From Stutzerimonas zhaodongensis (GTDB taxonomy: Bacteria; Pseudomonadota; Gammaproteobacteria; Pseudomonadales; Pseudomonadaceae): a stretch of DNA of 64,000 nt. The stretch's first letter is position 1; each line of letters begins with the position of its first letter. The DNA lies in the NCBI RefSeq assembly GCF_003696365.1, contig NZ_RFFM01000001.1:1317852-1381851 (forward strand), read 5' to 3'. This document shows, piece after piece, positions 31,170 to 41,725 of the stretch. Made by a program: the position numbers and the translations under genes. The notes under the pieces were generated by a model that ran no database searches, was not told the origin of the DNA, and worked only from the letters and a program-made list of their open reading frames with translations.

Positions 31170-31604
31170 ATGGATCTGCAGATCGACGACTTCTACCGCG
31201 ACGCTGCGGCCGGCCTGCTGATGCTCTATCAGGCCTTTCCACGCAAGGTCACGGTATACGTCGAAGATCTGATCGGCCATGAGGAGCCTGACGAGTTCGG
31301 GCTGCCCAGCAAGCGCCACCAGAGCTGCCTGGGCGCCCTGCTGTGGCTGGCCGAGGAAGGTTACCTTCGTTATGAAAGCACCATTCAGCAGCTTGCTCTT
31401 GATCAGGTCGCCCTGACCGAAAAGGCATTCGTGCGCTTGACCCGCACACTTCCCGAAGCCGATACCAATAACAGCGAACTTCCCGCAAGCGTTCGACGAG
31501 TGCACTCGAGCATGGCTCACCAGATTCGCCTGGCATTGCGCGACGGCCACAGCGAGCAGCTTGCGCAGCTGACTCGTCAGCTATTCATCAGCCGCGCTGA
31601 CTGA
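31170..31604 (+). CDS. Conserved hypothetical protein
   Basis: A 144-residue protein I cannot assign. It has no signal peptide or membrane segment. The N-terminal half (LLMLYQAFPRKVTVYVEDLIG ... ALLWLAEEGYLRYES) reads like a winged-helix fold. The C-terminal half is helical with polar residues. It starts five bases after alaA and precedes htpX, and a gene of this kind lies in the same place in P. aeruginosa. It may be co-transcribed with alaA. A DNA- or protein-binding role is only a guess. Confidence 0.75.
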   Translation: MDLQIDDFYRDAAAGLLMLYQAFPRKVTVYVEDLIGHEEPDEFGLPSKRHQSCLGALLWLAEEGYLRYESTIQQLALDQVALTEKAFVRLTRTLPEADTNNSELPASVRRVHSSMAHQIRLALRDGHSEQLAQLTRQLFISRAD

Positions 31605-31724
31605 TCGAAACCGCAACGGCGCAATAAGCGACATAGCTTGAAATAGTCGCTTGGTTGAATAGGACTGGCGCGCACCTTATATAGCCTATCGTTCTTTACT
31701 GTTCCCCTTGGAGTCCGCCGCAAC

Positions 31725-32597
31725 ATGATGCGCATTTTCTTGTTCCTGGCCACCAACCTGGCTGTATTGGTCGTCGCCAGTGTCACCCTGAAACTCCTGG
31801 GCGTGGATCGCTACACCGGCCAGAATTACGGCAGTCTGCTCGCGTTCTGTGCCGTCTTTGGTTTCGCTGGCGCCTTGATTTCGCTATTCATCTCCAAGTG
31901 GATGGCGAAAATGAGCACCCGCACCGAAATCATCAGCCAGCCCCGTACTCGTCATGAACAGTGGCTGTTGCAGACAGTCGAGCAGCTGTCCCGCGATGCG
32001 GGTATCAAGATGCCAGAAGTAGGGATATTCCCTGCCTATGAGGCGAATGCGTTTGCGACAGGCTGGAACAAGAATGACGCCCTTGTTGCCGTCAGCCAGG
32101 GTCTGCTGGAGCGTTTTTCGCCAGATGAGGTGAAGGCCGTACTGGCACACGAAATCGGCCACGTTGCAAATGGCGATATGGTTACCCTGGCATTGATCCA
32201 GGGCGTCGTGAATACCTTCGTCATGTTCTTTGCGCGTATTTTCGGCAGCTTCGTCGATCGTGCGATTCTGAAAAATGAAGACGGCCACGGCATCGGATAT
32301 TTCGTTGCTACGATATTTGCGGAGCTGGTCCTGGGCATACTCGCCAGCATCATCGTCATGTGGTTCTCGCGCAAACGCGAGTATCGCGCCGACGAAGCTG
32401 GCGCTCAGCTGGCAGGAACCAGCGCAATGATTGGTGCCCTTCAGCGCCTGCGTGCTGAACAGGGCGTGCCGGTCGACATGCCGGACAGCCTCAAGGCGTT
32501 CAGCATCAATGGCGCCCTGCGCAACGGCTTCGCCGGCCTGCTGATGACTCACCCGTCGCTCGAAGACCGTATCGAAGCACTGCGTCAGCGCGGCTAA
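31725..32597 (+). CDS. htpX: Membrane zinc metalloprotease HtpX
   Basis: A 290-residue M48 protease of the inner membrane that degrades damaged membrane proteins. Two N-terminal membrane segments (about 4-24 and 37-57) precede the zinc motif HEIGH (142-146). Two more hydrophobic stretches follow, then EYRADEAGA, which gives the third zinc ligand. The C-terminal [12 protein letters not shown] is conserved. The length is the usual one. It is followed by a strong terminator. Confidence 0.97.
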   Translation: MMRIFLFLATNLAVLVVASVTLKLLGVDRYTGQNYGSLLAFCAVFGFAGALISLFISKWMAKMSTRTEIISQPRTRHEQWLLQTVEQLSRDAGIKMPEVGIFPAYEANAFATGWNKNDALVAVSQGLLERFSPDEVKAVLAHEIGHVANGDMVTLALIQGVVNTFVMFFARIFGSFVDRAILKNEDGHGIGYFVATIFAELVLGILASIIVMWFSRKREYRADEAGAQLAGTSAMIGALQRLRAEQGVPVDMPDSLKAFSINGALRNGFAGLLMTHPSLEDRIEALRQRG

Positions 32598-32615
32598 ACG
32601 ATCGGCTTCCACGAA

Positions 32616-32640
32616 GGGCAGCACTGGCTGCCCTTTTTTT
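32616..32640 (+). terminator. Rho-independent terminator of htpX
   Basis: A GGGCAG / CTGCCC stem with a six-base loop and a run of seven T, located about 20 bases after the htpX stop. Confidence 0.92.
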
Positions 32641-32710
32641 CGCCTGGAGTTTGCACATAGTGGCTGTGTGCCTGTCGAAGCAAGCGCATTCATCGATCAA
32701 GGGATTCACC

Positions 32711-33355
32711 ATGCGACATGTCCTGCTGTTAAGTCTTGCCCTGCTCACATTGACGGGTTGTCAGAGCGCCTACTATTCCGCGATGGAAAAGGTCGGGCTG
32801 CACAAGCGCGATATTCTCGTGAACCGGGTCGAGGATGCCCGCGACTCACAACAGCAAGCCAAAGAGCAATTCAAGGACGCCTTGGAGCGCTACCGCAGCG
32901 TTGTTGAAGTCAAAGGCGGGAAGCTTGAAGAGCGCTACGAAGCCTTGAACACTGAGTTCGAGGCCAGTGAGCAAAGTGCTCGCGACGTGCGCAACAGGAT
33001 CGCTGCGGTCGAGGATGTGGCCAATGCCTTGTTCAAGGAATGGAAGAAGGAGCTCGGCGAATACAGTAACGCGAGCCTGAAAGCCGCCAGTGCGAAAGAC
33101 CTGGAACGCACCCAGAAAGACTATCGGCTATTGCTGCAGCGTATGAAGGCGGCTGAGAAGCGCATCGATCCGGTACTCGATGTTTTGCGCGACCAAGTGT
33201 TATTCCTCAAACACAACCTCAATGCTCGCGCCATAGGCGCGCTGCAGGGCGAATACCGTACGCTCGAAGGCAATGTCGATCAGCTGTTGGCAGAGATGCA
33301 GCGAGCAATAGACGAAGCAGATGTCTTCATTCGCCAGCTACAGCGCAGCCAGTAA
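32711..33355 (+). CDS. DUF2959-type lipoprotein
   Basis: A 214-residue predicted lipoprotein. The signal peptide ends in a lipobox LTGC, with cysteine at about residue 17. The mature part begins QSAYYSAMEKVGLHKRDIL and is almost entirely charged helix (for example QQQAKEQFKDALERYRSV), so it is probably an elongated coiled coil. This matches the DUF2959 family, whose function is not known. The start is ATG 32711 because the signal peptide begins there. Confidence 0.8.
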   Translation: MRHVLLLSLALLTLTGCQSAYYSAMEKVGLHKRDILVNRVEDARDSQQQAKEQFKDALERYRSVVEVKGGKLEERYEALNTEFEASEQSARDVRNRIAAVEDVANALFKEWKKELGEYSNASLKAASAKDLERTQKDYRLLLQRMKAAEKRIDPVLDVLRDQVLFLKHNLNARAIGALQGEYRTLEGNVDQLLAEMQRAIDEADVFIRQLQRSQ

Positions 33356-33457
33356 GCTATCGAACATGAAGCGGGCCGGGTTTGCCTGGCTCGCTGCTCC
33401 CAGGGCGCCGCAAAGCGGCGCGGAGCGTACATGGATCATGTCTCGCTAGGCCTCGTT

Positions 33458-34120
33458 TTAATCGAGGCTCCCGAGCTTGTAGCAGCACTCTTCCAGACGC
33501 GTCAGGCCACGCTGAAGAAACTTCCAATTGCGCTCATCGAGCACGTTCGCTTGCTCCAAGATTTCGACCTTCCAACGCGAGCTCAATGAGCGGCGAACCT
33601 CGTCCTCACCCACGGAGAACGGCGGACCGGCCATCTGGTCCTGGGGGTAATCCAGCGTGACCAGCATCCCCGCACAGTGCGATGGGAGAATATGCAGCAA
33701 GTGCTCGACATATCGCTGCCGCATTTCTTCAGGTAGGGCGATCAGTGCTGCGCGATCGTATATTGCCTGGCAGTCAACTACGTCAGCTCCGCTCAGCTCG
33801 AAAAAGTCCCCGCAGAGAACTTCAAGCGAACCGGAACGATAGATCGTGAAAGGGCCACGGTCACTCACCTCCGCGACCAGCCCTTGCTCAGCGAAGAAAT
33901 CCTCTACAGCCCGCTCGCTCAGTTCCACGCCAAGCACCGCGAAGCCCTGATCGGCAAGCCAGGCCATGTCGATGCTCTTCCCGCATAACGGAACGAGCAC
34001 TCGTGCGCCGGGGGCCAGGCATAGGCAAGACCAGTGACGGAGCAGATAAGGATTGACCTCGTTGAGATGAAAGCCAATTTCGTTGCGCGTCCAACGACGC
34101 TGCCAGAATGCTTCATCCAC
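33458..34120 (-). CDS. tpm: Thiopurine S-methyltransferase
   Basis: A 220-residue class I SAM methyltransferase. WQRRW and FHLNEVNPYLLRHW at the N-terminus, VLVPLCGKSIDMAWLADQG and VLGVELSERAVE are typical of bacterial TPMT. The family methylates thiopurines, and in pseudomonads also tellurite and selenium species. I use the GTG at 34120 with AGGA seven bases upstream; this matches the usual family length better than the longer frame to 34195. It lies seven bases from the fleR stop on the same strand. Confidence 0.92.
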   Translation of the reverse strand: MDEAFWQRRWTRNEIGFHLNEVNPYLLRHWSCLCLAPGARVLVPLCGKSIDMAWLADQGFAVLGVELSERAVEDFFAEQGLVAEVSDRGPFTIYRSGSLEVLCGDFFELSGADVVDCQAIYDRAALIALPEEMRQRYVEHLLHILPSHCAGMLVTLDYPQDQMAGPPFSVGEDEVRRSLSSRWKVEILEQANVLDERNWKFLQRGLTRLEECCYKLGSLD

Positions 34121-34202
34121 ATGCGAATCCTCATGAGTTACGTTGGATGAGAGCTTATCAGAGCCACCATTTTGGCTTGGCAGCCCTCGGACCAATCCCC
34201 GT

Positions 34203-35573
<1,371 letters not shown>

Positions 35574-35576
35574 GAT

Positions 35577-36782
35577 CTACTCCGAAATTACCGACGGTGC
35601 CGGAAGCAGCGGCAACAGCACGGTTGCGCAGGTCCCTCTACCCGGCCGTGAGCGCAATTCGAATGAGCCGGAATGCGCGTTCGCTACAGATTTGACGACA
35701 CTCAATCCAAGGCCCGTCCCGGTAGGTTTGGTTGTGAAGAACGGTTCTTTGATCCGCGCCAAGGTCATGGCATCCATCCCTGCTCCGTTATCGCTGATGC
35801 AGACACGCAATGAAGCGGCACGAGCGTAGATATGCACCTTCAATCGGGGGGCTTCGCCAGCAGCCTGTAGCGCGTTTTCTATAAGGTTGAGCAATGCGCC
35901 GACCAGCGTGTCCCGGTTGCACAATAGCGCGCCGACGCGGGCATCACATTGCCACCGCACCGACACCCGCTCCAGATGCGCCTCAGCTGCAGCACGCAAC
36001 GCAGTCATTAATTCTGCGGGCATAAGGCGGTGCTCAAGCGGCAGATCCCCACGAGCGAAGACCAGCATGTCACGCACCTGATGCTCCAGCTCGTTCAACC
36101 TGTTCTTCAACCGGCCCGCAAACTTCTGCTGGTGATCAGCTGAAAGTCCGCCTTGCTCCAAATGGCTTGCATAGAGCATCGCCGTGGACAGCGGAGTACG
36201 GATCTGATGCGCCAGAGAAGCCACCATGCGCCCCAGCGCGGACAAGCGTTCGTGGCGAGCCAACTGATCCTGCAACCTTCGCGTCTCGGTCAGGTCGGTC
36301 AAGAGCACGAGCTGTCCAGGCTCGCCATTCATTGAGCGGGTCGCGATCGACACGCGCCGTCCATCCTTGAGAGAGATCTCGTGACCGTCGTCTCGGCGTG
36401 GAGCAAAGCTTCGCGCGATGACCTCGCGCCAGAGCGCACCTTCAAGCGGGTCGCCTAGCAGTTCGTGAGCGACCGGATTCGCCTCACGGACCAGGCCGTG
36501 GCCATCTATGACGATCACGCCACCAGGCAACAGGTCGAGCAGACTCTGCAGCCGGCTCGCCAGTCGTTCCTTTTCATCGAACTCCCGTAGTCGCTGTGCG
36601 GCGGCTTCCGCCAGCTGCCCCTCAAGCTCAGCCACTCGAGACTGCAGTAGGTATTGGGATTCGCCCAGTCGCCCGGAAATCTGGTCGAACAGCGCCAGCG
36701 ACTGTTCAAGCTCGCGGCCGGTCACAGCCCTGACGGGAAGAGGTATTGGGTCTGATGGGCAGGTCGCTGAAGTCACAAGCAC
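35577..36782 (-). CDS. fleS: Sensor histidine kinase FleS
   Basis: A 401-residue cytoplasmic kinase with no membrane segment. An N-terminal coiled coil (about 25-80) is followed by a PAS domain (about 80-170), a HisKA domain with phosphorylated H192 in SLAHQIRTPLS, and an ATPase domain with NLIENAL, DNGAG and GTGLGLSVV. It phosphorylates FleR. The frame begins with GTG at 36782 without a good ribosome site, so the exact start is uncertain. A sigma-54-type promoter lies about 40 bases upstream. Confidence 0.93.
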   Translation of the reverse strand: MLVTSATCPSDPIPLPVRAVTGRELEQSLALFDQISGRLGESQYLLQSRVAELEGQLAEAAAQRLREFDEKERLASRLQSLLDLLPGGVIVIDGHGLVREANPVAHELLGDPLEGALWREVIARSFAPRRDDGHEISLKDGRRVSIATRSMNGEPGQLVLLTDLTETRRLQDQLARHERLSALGRMVASLAHQIRTPLSTAMLYASHLEQGGLSADHQQKFAGRLKNRLNELEHQVRDMLVFARGDLPLEHRLMPAELMTALRAAAEAHLERVSVRWQCDARVGALLCNRDTLVGALLNLIENALQAAGEAPRLKVHIYARAASLRVCISDNGAGMDAMTLARIKEPFFTTKPTGTGLGLSVVKSVANAHSGSFELRSRPGRGTCATVLLPLLPAPSVISE

Positions 36783-36820
36783 GCGTATCCGTCAAAAAGA
36801 TGGTCGGTGACATGTGCAGC

Positions 36821-36836
36821 AGCAAGGATCATGCCC
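36821..36836 (-). promoter_or_regulatory. Sigma-54 (-24/-12) promoter of fleSR
   Basis: The minus strand reads GGGCATG-N4-TTGCT, matching the consensus TGGCACG-N4-TTGCW with exact GG-to-GC spacing. It lies about 40 bases before fleS, in the right orientation. fleSR of P. aeruginosa is known to depend on RpoN and FleQ. Confidence 0.8.
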
Positions 36837-36859
36837 AGCGGGAGAGCTAGAAGGGAACA

Positions 36860-36887
36860 GGCCCCGCCGCTGATGAACGGCGGGGCC
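36860..36887 (-). terminator. Strong hairpin between fleQ and fleS
   Basis: Perfect 10-bp GC-rich stem (GGCCCCGCCG / CGGCGGGGCC, eight-base loop) eight bases after the fleQ stop. The downstream tail has few T, so it may terminate only partly. It separates fleQ from the sigma-54 fleSR unit. Confidence 0.65.
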
Positions 36888-36895
36888 TGAAAGCA

Positions 36896-38368
36896 CTACT
36901 CGTCGAGGTCGTCATCCTCGCGACGATTCATGCCGTACTTGCGCATCTTCTCCACTAACGTAGTACGGCGCACCCGCAACCGCTCCGCCGCGCGTGCAAC
37001 GACGCCACCGGCATCGTCAAGCGCTTGCTGGATCAGGCCCTGCTCCAGGTTACCCAGGTAATCTTTGAGATCGAGACCTTCTGCAGGGAGCATGGTGTGC
37101 GCGTCGGCGGCAATGATGGGCGCGTTGATGGCAGCTCGCTCCTCCATCTCGTCATGGACACCAATCGCGTATTGCTCGTCGTCGTCATCCACGTGGCGAA
37201 ACTTCTTGGGTAACTCCATCACGCCGATCACCCCGTAAGGATGCATGATGGCCATGCGCTCAACTAGATTGGCCAACTCTCGTACATTACCCGGCCAATC
37301 GTGGCGGCAGAGCGACATGATGGCGGCCGAGTTGAAACGAATCGACCCTCGCTTCTCATGCTCCATCCGCGAGATGAGTTCGTTCATCAACAGCGGGATG
37401 TCCTCGATGCGCTCGCGCAGCGGTGCCATTTCGATAGGAAATACATTGAGGCGGTAGTAAAGATCCTCGCGGAAGCTGCCATCGACGATCATCTTTTCGA
37501 GATCTTTATGCGTTGCGGCAATGATGCGTACGTCGGCATTCTGCGTTCGGTTGCTGCCGACTCGTTCGAACGTGCGCTCTTGCAGCACGCGCAGCAGTTT
37601 TACCTGCATCGGCAGCGGCATGTCGCCTATCTCGTCGAGAAACAGCGTGCCGCCATCAGCCAGCTCGAAGCGGCCGGCGCGCGATGTAATGGCGCCGGTG
37701 AACGCACCCTTCTCATGCCCGAAGAGCTCACTCTCCAGAAGCTCCGCGGGAATGGCTCCGCAATTGACCGGAACGAAAGGCCCGGCGCGGCGCTTTGAAT
37801 GGTAATGGAGGTTACGCGCAACTACTTCTTTGCCGGTCCCAGATTCACCGAGGATTAACACGCTCGCCTCGGTATCCGCAACCTGCTGCATCATCTGCCG
37901 TACGTGTTGAACGGCACGGCTGGTGCCTACGAGGCTGCGGAAGAGATTAGGTTCGCGTTGCCTACCGCGCGCCTTCGCCTGGTCGTTCATCTCACGGTAG
38001 ATCTGGGCACGGTGAAGCGAGTCGAGCAGCTTGTTATAGCTGGGTGGCATCTCCAGACTGGTCAGGACACGCCGCCGGATTTCATCTGGCCAATCAGGCG
38101 GAACCGGCTCGCCGATCAGCATCAGAGGGAGATTCTCATCCCACTTGCTGACTTGCTTGAGCAGTTCAACTGCCCCGCCTTTCGCGGCCACATCCCCCAG
38201 CAGCACCCCGAGCACGCTGCGACTTGATTCCAACGACTCGACCGCGCCCTGCCATTCATTGCTGGCGCAAGAGAGATGATCTTCACTGAGAAAGTTGAGA
38301 ATCACCGTCAGGTCCCGGCGGCGATCATGGTCGTCGTCGATTAACAAAATCTTGGTTTCACGCCACAT
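36896..38368 (-). CDS. fleQ: Flagellar master regulator FleQ
   Basis: A 490-residue sigma-54 activator at the top of the flagellar cascade and a c-di-GMP receptor. The N-terminal REC-like domain lacks a normal phosphoacceptor site, as in P. aeruginosa FleQ. The AAA+ domain has Walker A GESGTGKE (174-181) and GAFTGA (221-226). The c-di-GMP contact residues known from P. aeruginosa are conserved: R144 in LFRSLVG, and R185-N186. The C-terminal Fis-type domain is [19 protein letters not shown]. FleN, its antagonist, is encoded at 59.0 kb. Confidence 0.96.
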   Translation of the reverse strand: MWRETKILLIDDDHDRRRDLTVILNFLSEDHLSCASNEWQGAVESLESSRSVLGVLLGDVAAKGGAVELLKQVSKWDENLPLMLIGEPVPPDWPDEIRRRVLTSLEMPPSYNKLLDSLHRAQIYREMNDQAKARGRQREPNLFRSLVGTSRAVQHVRQMMQQVADTEASVLILGESGTGKEVVARNLHYHSKRRAGPFVPVNCGAIPAELLESELFGHEKGAFTGAITSRAGRFELADGGTLFLDEIGDMPLPMQVKLLRVLQERTFERVGSNRTQNADVRIIAATHKDLEKMIVDGSFREDLYYRLNVFPIEMAPLRERIEDIPLLMNELISRMEHEKRGSIRFNSAAIMSLCRHDWPGNVRELANLVERMAIMHPYGVIGVMELPKKFRHVDDDDEQYAIGVHDEMEERAAINAPIIAADAHTMLPAEGLDLKDYLGNLEQGLIQQALDDAGGVVARAAERLRVRRTTLVEKMRKYGMNRREDDDLDE

Positions 38369-38446
38369 CTTGTTTTGTGCTCTGAAGGCTGAAAGAAAGC
38401 CTGCGCGCGCCCTTCCAGACGCCTGCGTCTTTTGGCAGATAACGGT

Positions 38447-38475
38447 AGTTAATAAAAAAAAAAGGCTGGAGTCAA
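38447..38475 (-). promoter_or_regulatory. Candidate sigma-70 promoter of fleQ with T10 spacer run
   Basis: On the minus strand TTGACT (38475-38470) and TTAACT (38452-38447) are separated by exactly 17 bases. Ten consecutive T occupy most of the spacer (38454-38463). The start site would lie about 70 bases before fleQ. The -35 is good, the -10 only fair, so this is a proposal. Confidence 0.45.
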
Positions 38476-38635
38476 ATTTATGACGTGATTCAACGACAGA
38501 ACGTCAGGCTATGTGTTCCGAAGTTGACATGCAGCAATAGAGAAGAGGAAAGCGTAGCGGGTGTAGTGCGAAGCGTATGCAAACTAGAGAGAGGATCTCA
38601 TGCGAGTTCGACCGCTATCAAAATGAGCCTTTGAT

Positions 38636-38932
38636 TCAACCGAACAACTTGTAGATGTTGGCGCCTTGTTGCGATTGATTCAGCTGAATCAGCTCGTCGG
38701 CCACGCGCCGCTTTTCAGCTTGGCATGCGGCAACCAGTTCTTGGTAAAGGGTAACAAGGTCTTGGAGCCGCTGGCGAATTGTCGAGTCATCTTCTCGAGC
38801 TTCAACCATTGCCGCTTCGACGACTTGACGGCACTGAACATCCAGAACGCTGATGGCCGTCCAGTCCTGCTGAGCCATTGCGTCGCGCAATGCGTTGCCG
38901 GTTTCCTCAAGACGTTTGACTGCTGCACTCAT
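38636..38932 (-). CDS. fliT: FliT-like flagellar export chaperone
   Basis: A 98-residue, all-helical acidic protein (LEETGNALRDAMAQQDW, RQVVEAAMVEAREDDS, LYQELVAACQAEKRRVADEL). Size and helix pattern fit FliT, the chaperone of the filament cap protein FliD. A protein of this kind sits between fliS and fleQ in P. aeruginosa. Here fliD and fliS are not upstream; the next genes are the lipoprotein and ccm genes. A sigma-28-type promoter precedes it. Sequence similarity across FliT is weak, so assignment rests partly on position next to fleQ. Confidence 0.7.
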   Translation of the reverse strand: MSAAVKRLEETGNALRDAMAQQDWTAISVLDVQCRQVVEAAMVEAREDDSTIRQRLQDLVTLYQELVAACQAEKRRVADELIQLNQSQQGANIYKLFG

Positions 38933-39004
38933 GAATCCGCTCCGGATGACTGATTACTTGACCGACATGCGCAACCACAACGGATCATGGCCTGTGCCTG
39001 AGTC

Positions 39005-39031
39005 TTATCGGCATCCTTTTGAATGCCTTTA
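39005..39031 (-). promoter_or_regulatory. Sigma-28 (FliA) promoter upstream of fliT
   Basis: The minus strand has TAAAGGCA, 11 bases, then GCCGATAA. This matches the FliA consensus TAAAGTTT-N11-GCCGATAA with a perfect -10 and exact spacing. The predicted start site is about 65 bases before the fliT ATG. Confidence 0.75.
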
Positions 39032-39056
39032 ACTTGCCAGAAGAAAAGTTTACGTA

Positions 39057-39482
39057 TCAATGCAGATCGCGCAAACCAGTTGGAACGCTGGGAGGCGCGA
39101 CTGGCTCCCAAGGACCCTCCGGCCTGCCAGCACAGTACCAGTCACCATCCCAGCGATAATAGAGCCTCTCGCGATAGAACATGTCCTTGCCCTCAACTAC
39201 ATATACGCCCAGCCGATTGTCCCAATGCGCAGCGGCATGGGGCGGTGGAGCATAACGCGGGTGGCTCTTCTGAGTTGCGGGTGGGCGCGGTGCTGGGGGT
39301 GTGCGCACTGGCGGAGGACTGGCGACGGGCTCGCGAGGCTTGGACACAGGCGGCGGTGGCTGGCGGGTCGGCTCTGACGTCTCATAGGGGTTGCCGGCGC
39401 AGGCGCCCAGCAATAGTGCGAGCGCGGCGACACCGCTCCCTTTGACCAAACGAGTGACTTTTATACTTACCAGTTCCGACAT
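39057..39482 (-). CDS. Proline-rich lipoprotein of unknown function
   Basis: A 141-residue predicted outer-membrane lipoprotein. The signal peptide (KVTRLVKGSGVAALALLLGAC) ends in a lipobox with cysteine at about 28. Then follows a proline-rich stalk of about 50 residues (PPPPV, PPPVRTPPAPRPP), then a compact tail rich in Trp and Tyr (LYYRWDGDWY, GPWEPV). The stalk could cross the peptidoglycan layer. GAGG precedes ATG 39482 by six bases. It lies 15 bases from ccmI on the same strand and may end that operon. I do not recognise a function. Confidence 0.75.
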   Translation of the reverse strand: MSELVSIKVTRLVKGSGVAALALLLGACAGNPYETSEPTRQPPPPVSKPREPVASPPPVRTPPAPRPPATQKSHPRYAPPPHAAAHWDNRLGVYVVEGKDMFYRERLYYRWDGDWYCAGRPEGPWEPVAPPSVPTGLRDLH

Positions 39483-39497
39483 CGGCGACCTCGGCCC

Positions 39498-40727
39498 TTA
39501 GGGTTTGGGCGTTTCAGGTTGATCAATGGTCAGCTTGATCGTGTCCTCATCACTTGGCGCAACTGGCTCGCTGCGACCCTGCCATTCACCGCGTGTGGCA
39601 TCCCCGCTCCGAGAAATACGCGCGAACAATCTGACCTGCTCGAAGTTGGACAAGCGAAGCTGCGGAGTCATTGCATCGGCATCGCTCAAATTGACCGTAG
39701 CCGGCAGGTCAGCAACAGTCAGACGCTTGACTGCCAAAGGCATTGGAGGGCCGGATACAGCGCGGGCGAAGACGAATACAGCATCAGTTGGCTGTACTTC
39801 ACCTGCCAACTTGGCATCCAAGCGCACATCAACGGACATGCCTGGCGCAACAACAGCGGCATCTACAGCCGCATCGCCGCTATCACTCTGGACGGCGACG
39901 CTGGGCTCACCCATCTGTTCGCGAGCCCTGGCAATACCGCCTTGAATCGCTTCGCGTGACGGATCCTCAGCCGGCAGTGTTGCGACCAACCGCTCCCAGT
40001 ACCCGATCGCTTCCTCGAAACGCTCATCCTCATACGCGGCGATCCCCAGCAAGCCAAGACTGGTGACCTCGTGCGGATCACCTTTCAATGCTTCGTCGGT
40101 AAGCGACTGCATCTGAGCAGACCATTGACGGTCCTCGGCAAAATAAAGCGCCTGTGCCCATTGACCCAGAATATCGGGTTGGCGGCCCGCCAGCTTGACG
40201 ACCTGCTCATATGCGCCGGCCGCATCGGCCGGACGTTCCTGATTCATGTAGGTCCTGGCAAGGAAGTACCAGGCCTCTGTGGACTCTGGCTGGGCTTTTA
40301 CCGCGCGCTCCAATCGGCCGATCATCTCCGCCATCGATCCCGGCTGCTCGGTGAACTCCCTCGCCAGCTCCAACTTGTCACTCGCGCCCCAGTGCATATA
40401 AAGCCCGTACCCGAGCAGCGGCACCAGGATGGCAGCGATCAACGGAATTGCACGCCCTAGATTGCTGATGCGATGCGTCTCGCCGCCCTCCGTGTCGTCA
40501 AGCAGCTCTCGAGCGGCGTCAGCGCGCCCAGCCTCGAATTGCTGCGGAGTCAGCGTTCCGGCTGCCTGTTGCGCAGCCAGCTCAGCAAGTCGCTCTTCGT
40601 AGAGCGCAACGTTCAGCGATGTCCGATCCTCTTCTGCCTGCGCGCGATGGCCGCGCAAAACGGGAACCAGCAGGAACGCCAGGGCGACCAGTAACAGCAG
40701 GCTCGCACCTATCCAGAAATCAATCAT
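39498..40727 (-). CDS. ccmI: Cytochrome c maturation protein CcmI
   Basis: A 409-residue membrane protein that holds apocytochrome c for haem ligation. Two N-terminal membrane segments (about 5-24 and 93-112) flank a cytoplasmic leucine-zipper-like loop ([15 protein letters not shown]). A periplasmic TPR region follows ([46 protein letters not shown]), and the C-terminal domain after about 290 binds the apoprotein. The ATG overlaps the ccmH stop by four bases. Confidence 0.93.
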   Translation of the reverse strand: MIDFWIGASLLLLVALAFLLVPVLRGHRAQAEEDRTSLNVALYEERLAELAAQQAAGTLTPQQFEAGRADAARELLDDTEGGETHRISNLGRAIPLIAAILVPLLGYGLYMHWGASDKLELAREFTEQPGSMAEMIGRLERAVKAQPESTEAWYFLARTYMNQERPADAAGAYEQVVKLAGRQPDILGQWAQALYFAEDRQWSAQMQSLTDEALKGDPHEVTSLGLLGIAAYEDERFEEAIGYWERLVATLPAEDPSREAIQGGIARAREQMGEPSVAVQSDSGDAAVDAAVVAPGMSVDVRLDAKLAGEVQPTDAVFVFARAVSGPPMPLAVKRLTVADLPATVNLSDADAMTPQLRLSNFEQVRLFARISRSGDATRGEWQGRSEPVAPSDEDTIKLTIDQPETPKP

Positions 40728-41197
40728 GGGTCTTTTTTATCCAGCAGCGTAGCCAGGCGCGCGCGCTCGGCTTCGGAGAGAGAATTAGATGCCTGCGCCT
40801 CGGCACCTCGACGACGACGCCGGAGGATCACCGCCAGCACCGCGAAGCCGAGCACCAGCAATGCAACCGGTCCGTACCACAGCAGCAGCGTCTTCGCGTT
40901 GACGGGCGGCTTGTAGCGTACGAAGTCGCCATAGCGGTCCACGAGGTAATCGACGATCTGCTCGTTGCTCTTACCTTCTTCCAACATGCGGAAGATCTCG
41001 CGCCGCAGATCCATGGCAATGGGAGCATTCGAATCGGCGATATTCTGGTTCTGACATTTGGGGCAGCGGAGTTCCTCGACAAGCGTGCGATAACGCTGCC
41101 GTTCAGCCTCGTCCCGGAACTCATACGCGTCGATCGCTGCGTGCGCAGTACCGGCCAGGCACAGCATCAGCAGCATGCCTTGAATCAGCCTTTTCAT
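40724..41197 (-). CDS. ccmH: Cytochrome c maturation protein CcmH
   Basis: A 157-residue protein with a cleavable signal peptide (to about 20), the redox motif LRCPKCQ (C45 and C48) and a C-terminal membrane anchor. It acts with CcmG and CcmF to keep the apocytochrome CxxCH thiols reduced and ligate haem. The start is ATG 41197 within an ATGA overlap with the ccmG stop; the longer frame has no signal peptide. Confidence 0.95.
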   Translation of the reverse strand: MKRLIQGMLLMLCLAGTAHAAIDAYEFRDEAERQRYRTLVEELRCPKCQNQNIADSNAPIAMDLRREIFRMLEEGKSNEQIVDYLVDRYGDFVRYKPPVNAKTLLLWYGPVALLVLGFAVLAVILRRRRRGAEAQASNSLSEAERARLATLLDKKDP

Positions 41198-41724
41198 TCG
41201 TCCACCAGTTCCTGATACAGCGCCGCCAGTTGCTCGCGCCATACGCGCTCATCGATCACCCCGACATACTTGTGACGGATGATGCCCTGCTTGTCGACGA
41301 TGAAGGTTTCCGGCGCGCCGTATACGCCAAGGTCCAGGCCGAGGGAGCCTTGCTCATCACGAATGTTCAGCTGATAGGGATCGTGGAAGTCCTTGAGCCA
41401 CTTCTGAGCAGCGGCGTTATCGTCCTTGTAGTTGACGCCATGGATAACCACGCCTTGCGATGCGAGTTTGTTGAGCACCGGATGTTCGACCTTGCAGGCC
41501 ACACACCAGGTCGCCCACACATTGACCAGCGCCGGCTTGCCTTTGATTTCTTCAGCGCTGATCTGTCGCTGCGGGTCCTCTACCGACGGCAGCGAGAAAG
41601 ACGGCAGCGGTTTGCCGATCAACGCGGATGGCAACTCGGTAGGGTCCAGGAACAGACCACGGTAAAGAAACACCGCGACCACCAGAAAGATCGTCAAGGG
41701 CAACAGCATCAACAGTCTTTTCAT
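41194..41724 (-). CDS. ccmG: Thiol:disulfide interchange protein CcmG (DsbE)
   Basis: A 176-residue periplasmic thioredoxin-like protein held by an N-terminal membrane anchor (about 4-22). The active site WCVAC has C74 and C77; GAPETFIVD carries the cis-proline region. It passes reductant to CcmH and apocytochrome c. ATG 41724 lies one base from the ccmF stop and has GGAG six bases upstream. Confidence 0.96.
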   Translation of the reverse strand: MKRLLMLLPLTIFLVVAVFLYRGLFLDPTELPSALIGKPLPSFSLPSVEDPQRQISAEEIKGKPALVNVWATWCVACKVEHPVLNKLASQGVVIHGVNYKDDNAAAQKWLKDFHDPYQLNIRDEQGSLGLDLGVYGAPETFIVDKQGIIRHKYVGVIDERVWREQLAALYQELVDE

Positions 41725-41725
41725 C

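Noticed and set aside
38933..39056. Possible remnant of fliS upstream of fliT
   Set aside because: The short frame here has no resemblance to FliS; it contains the sigma-28 site instead.
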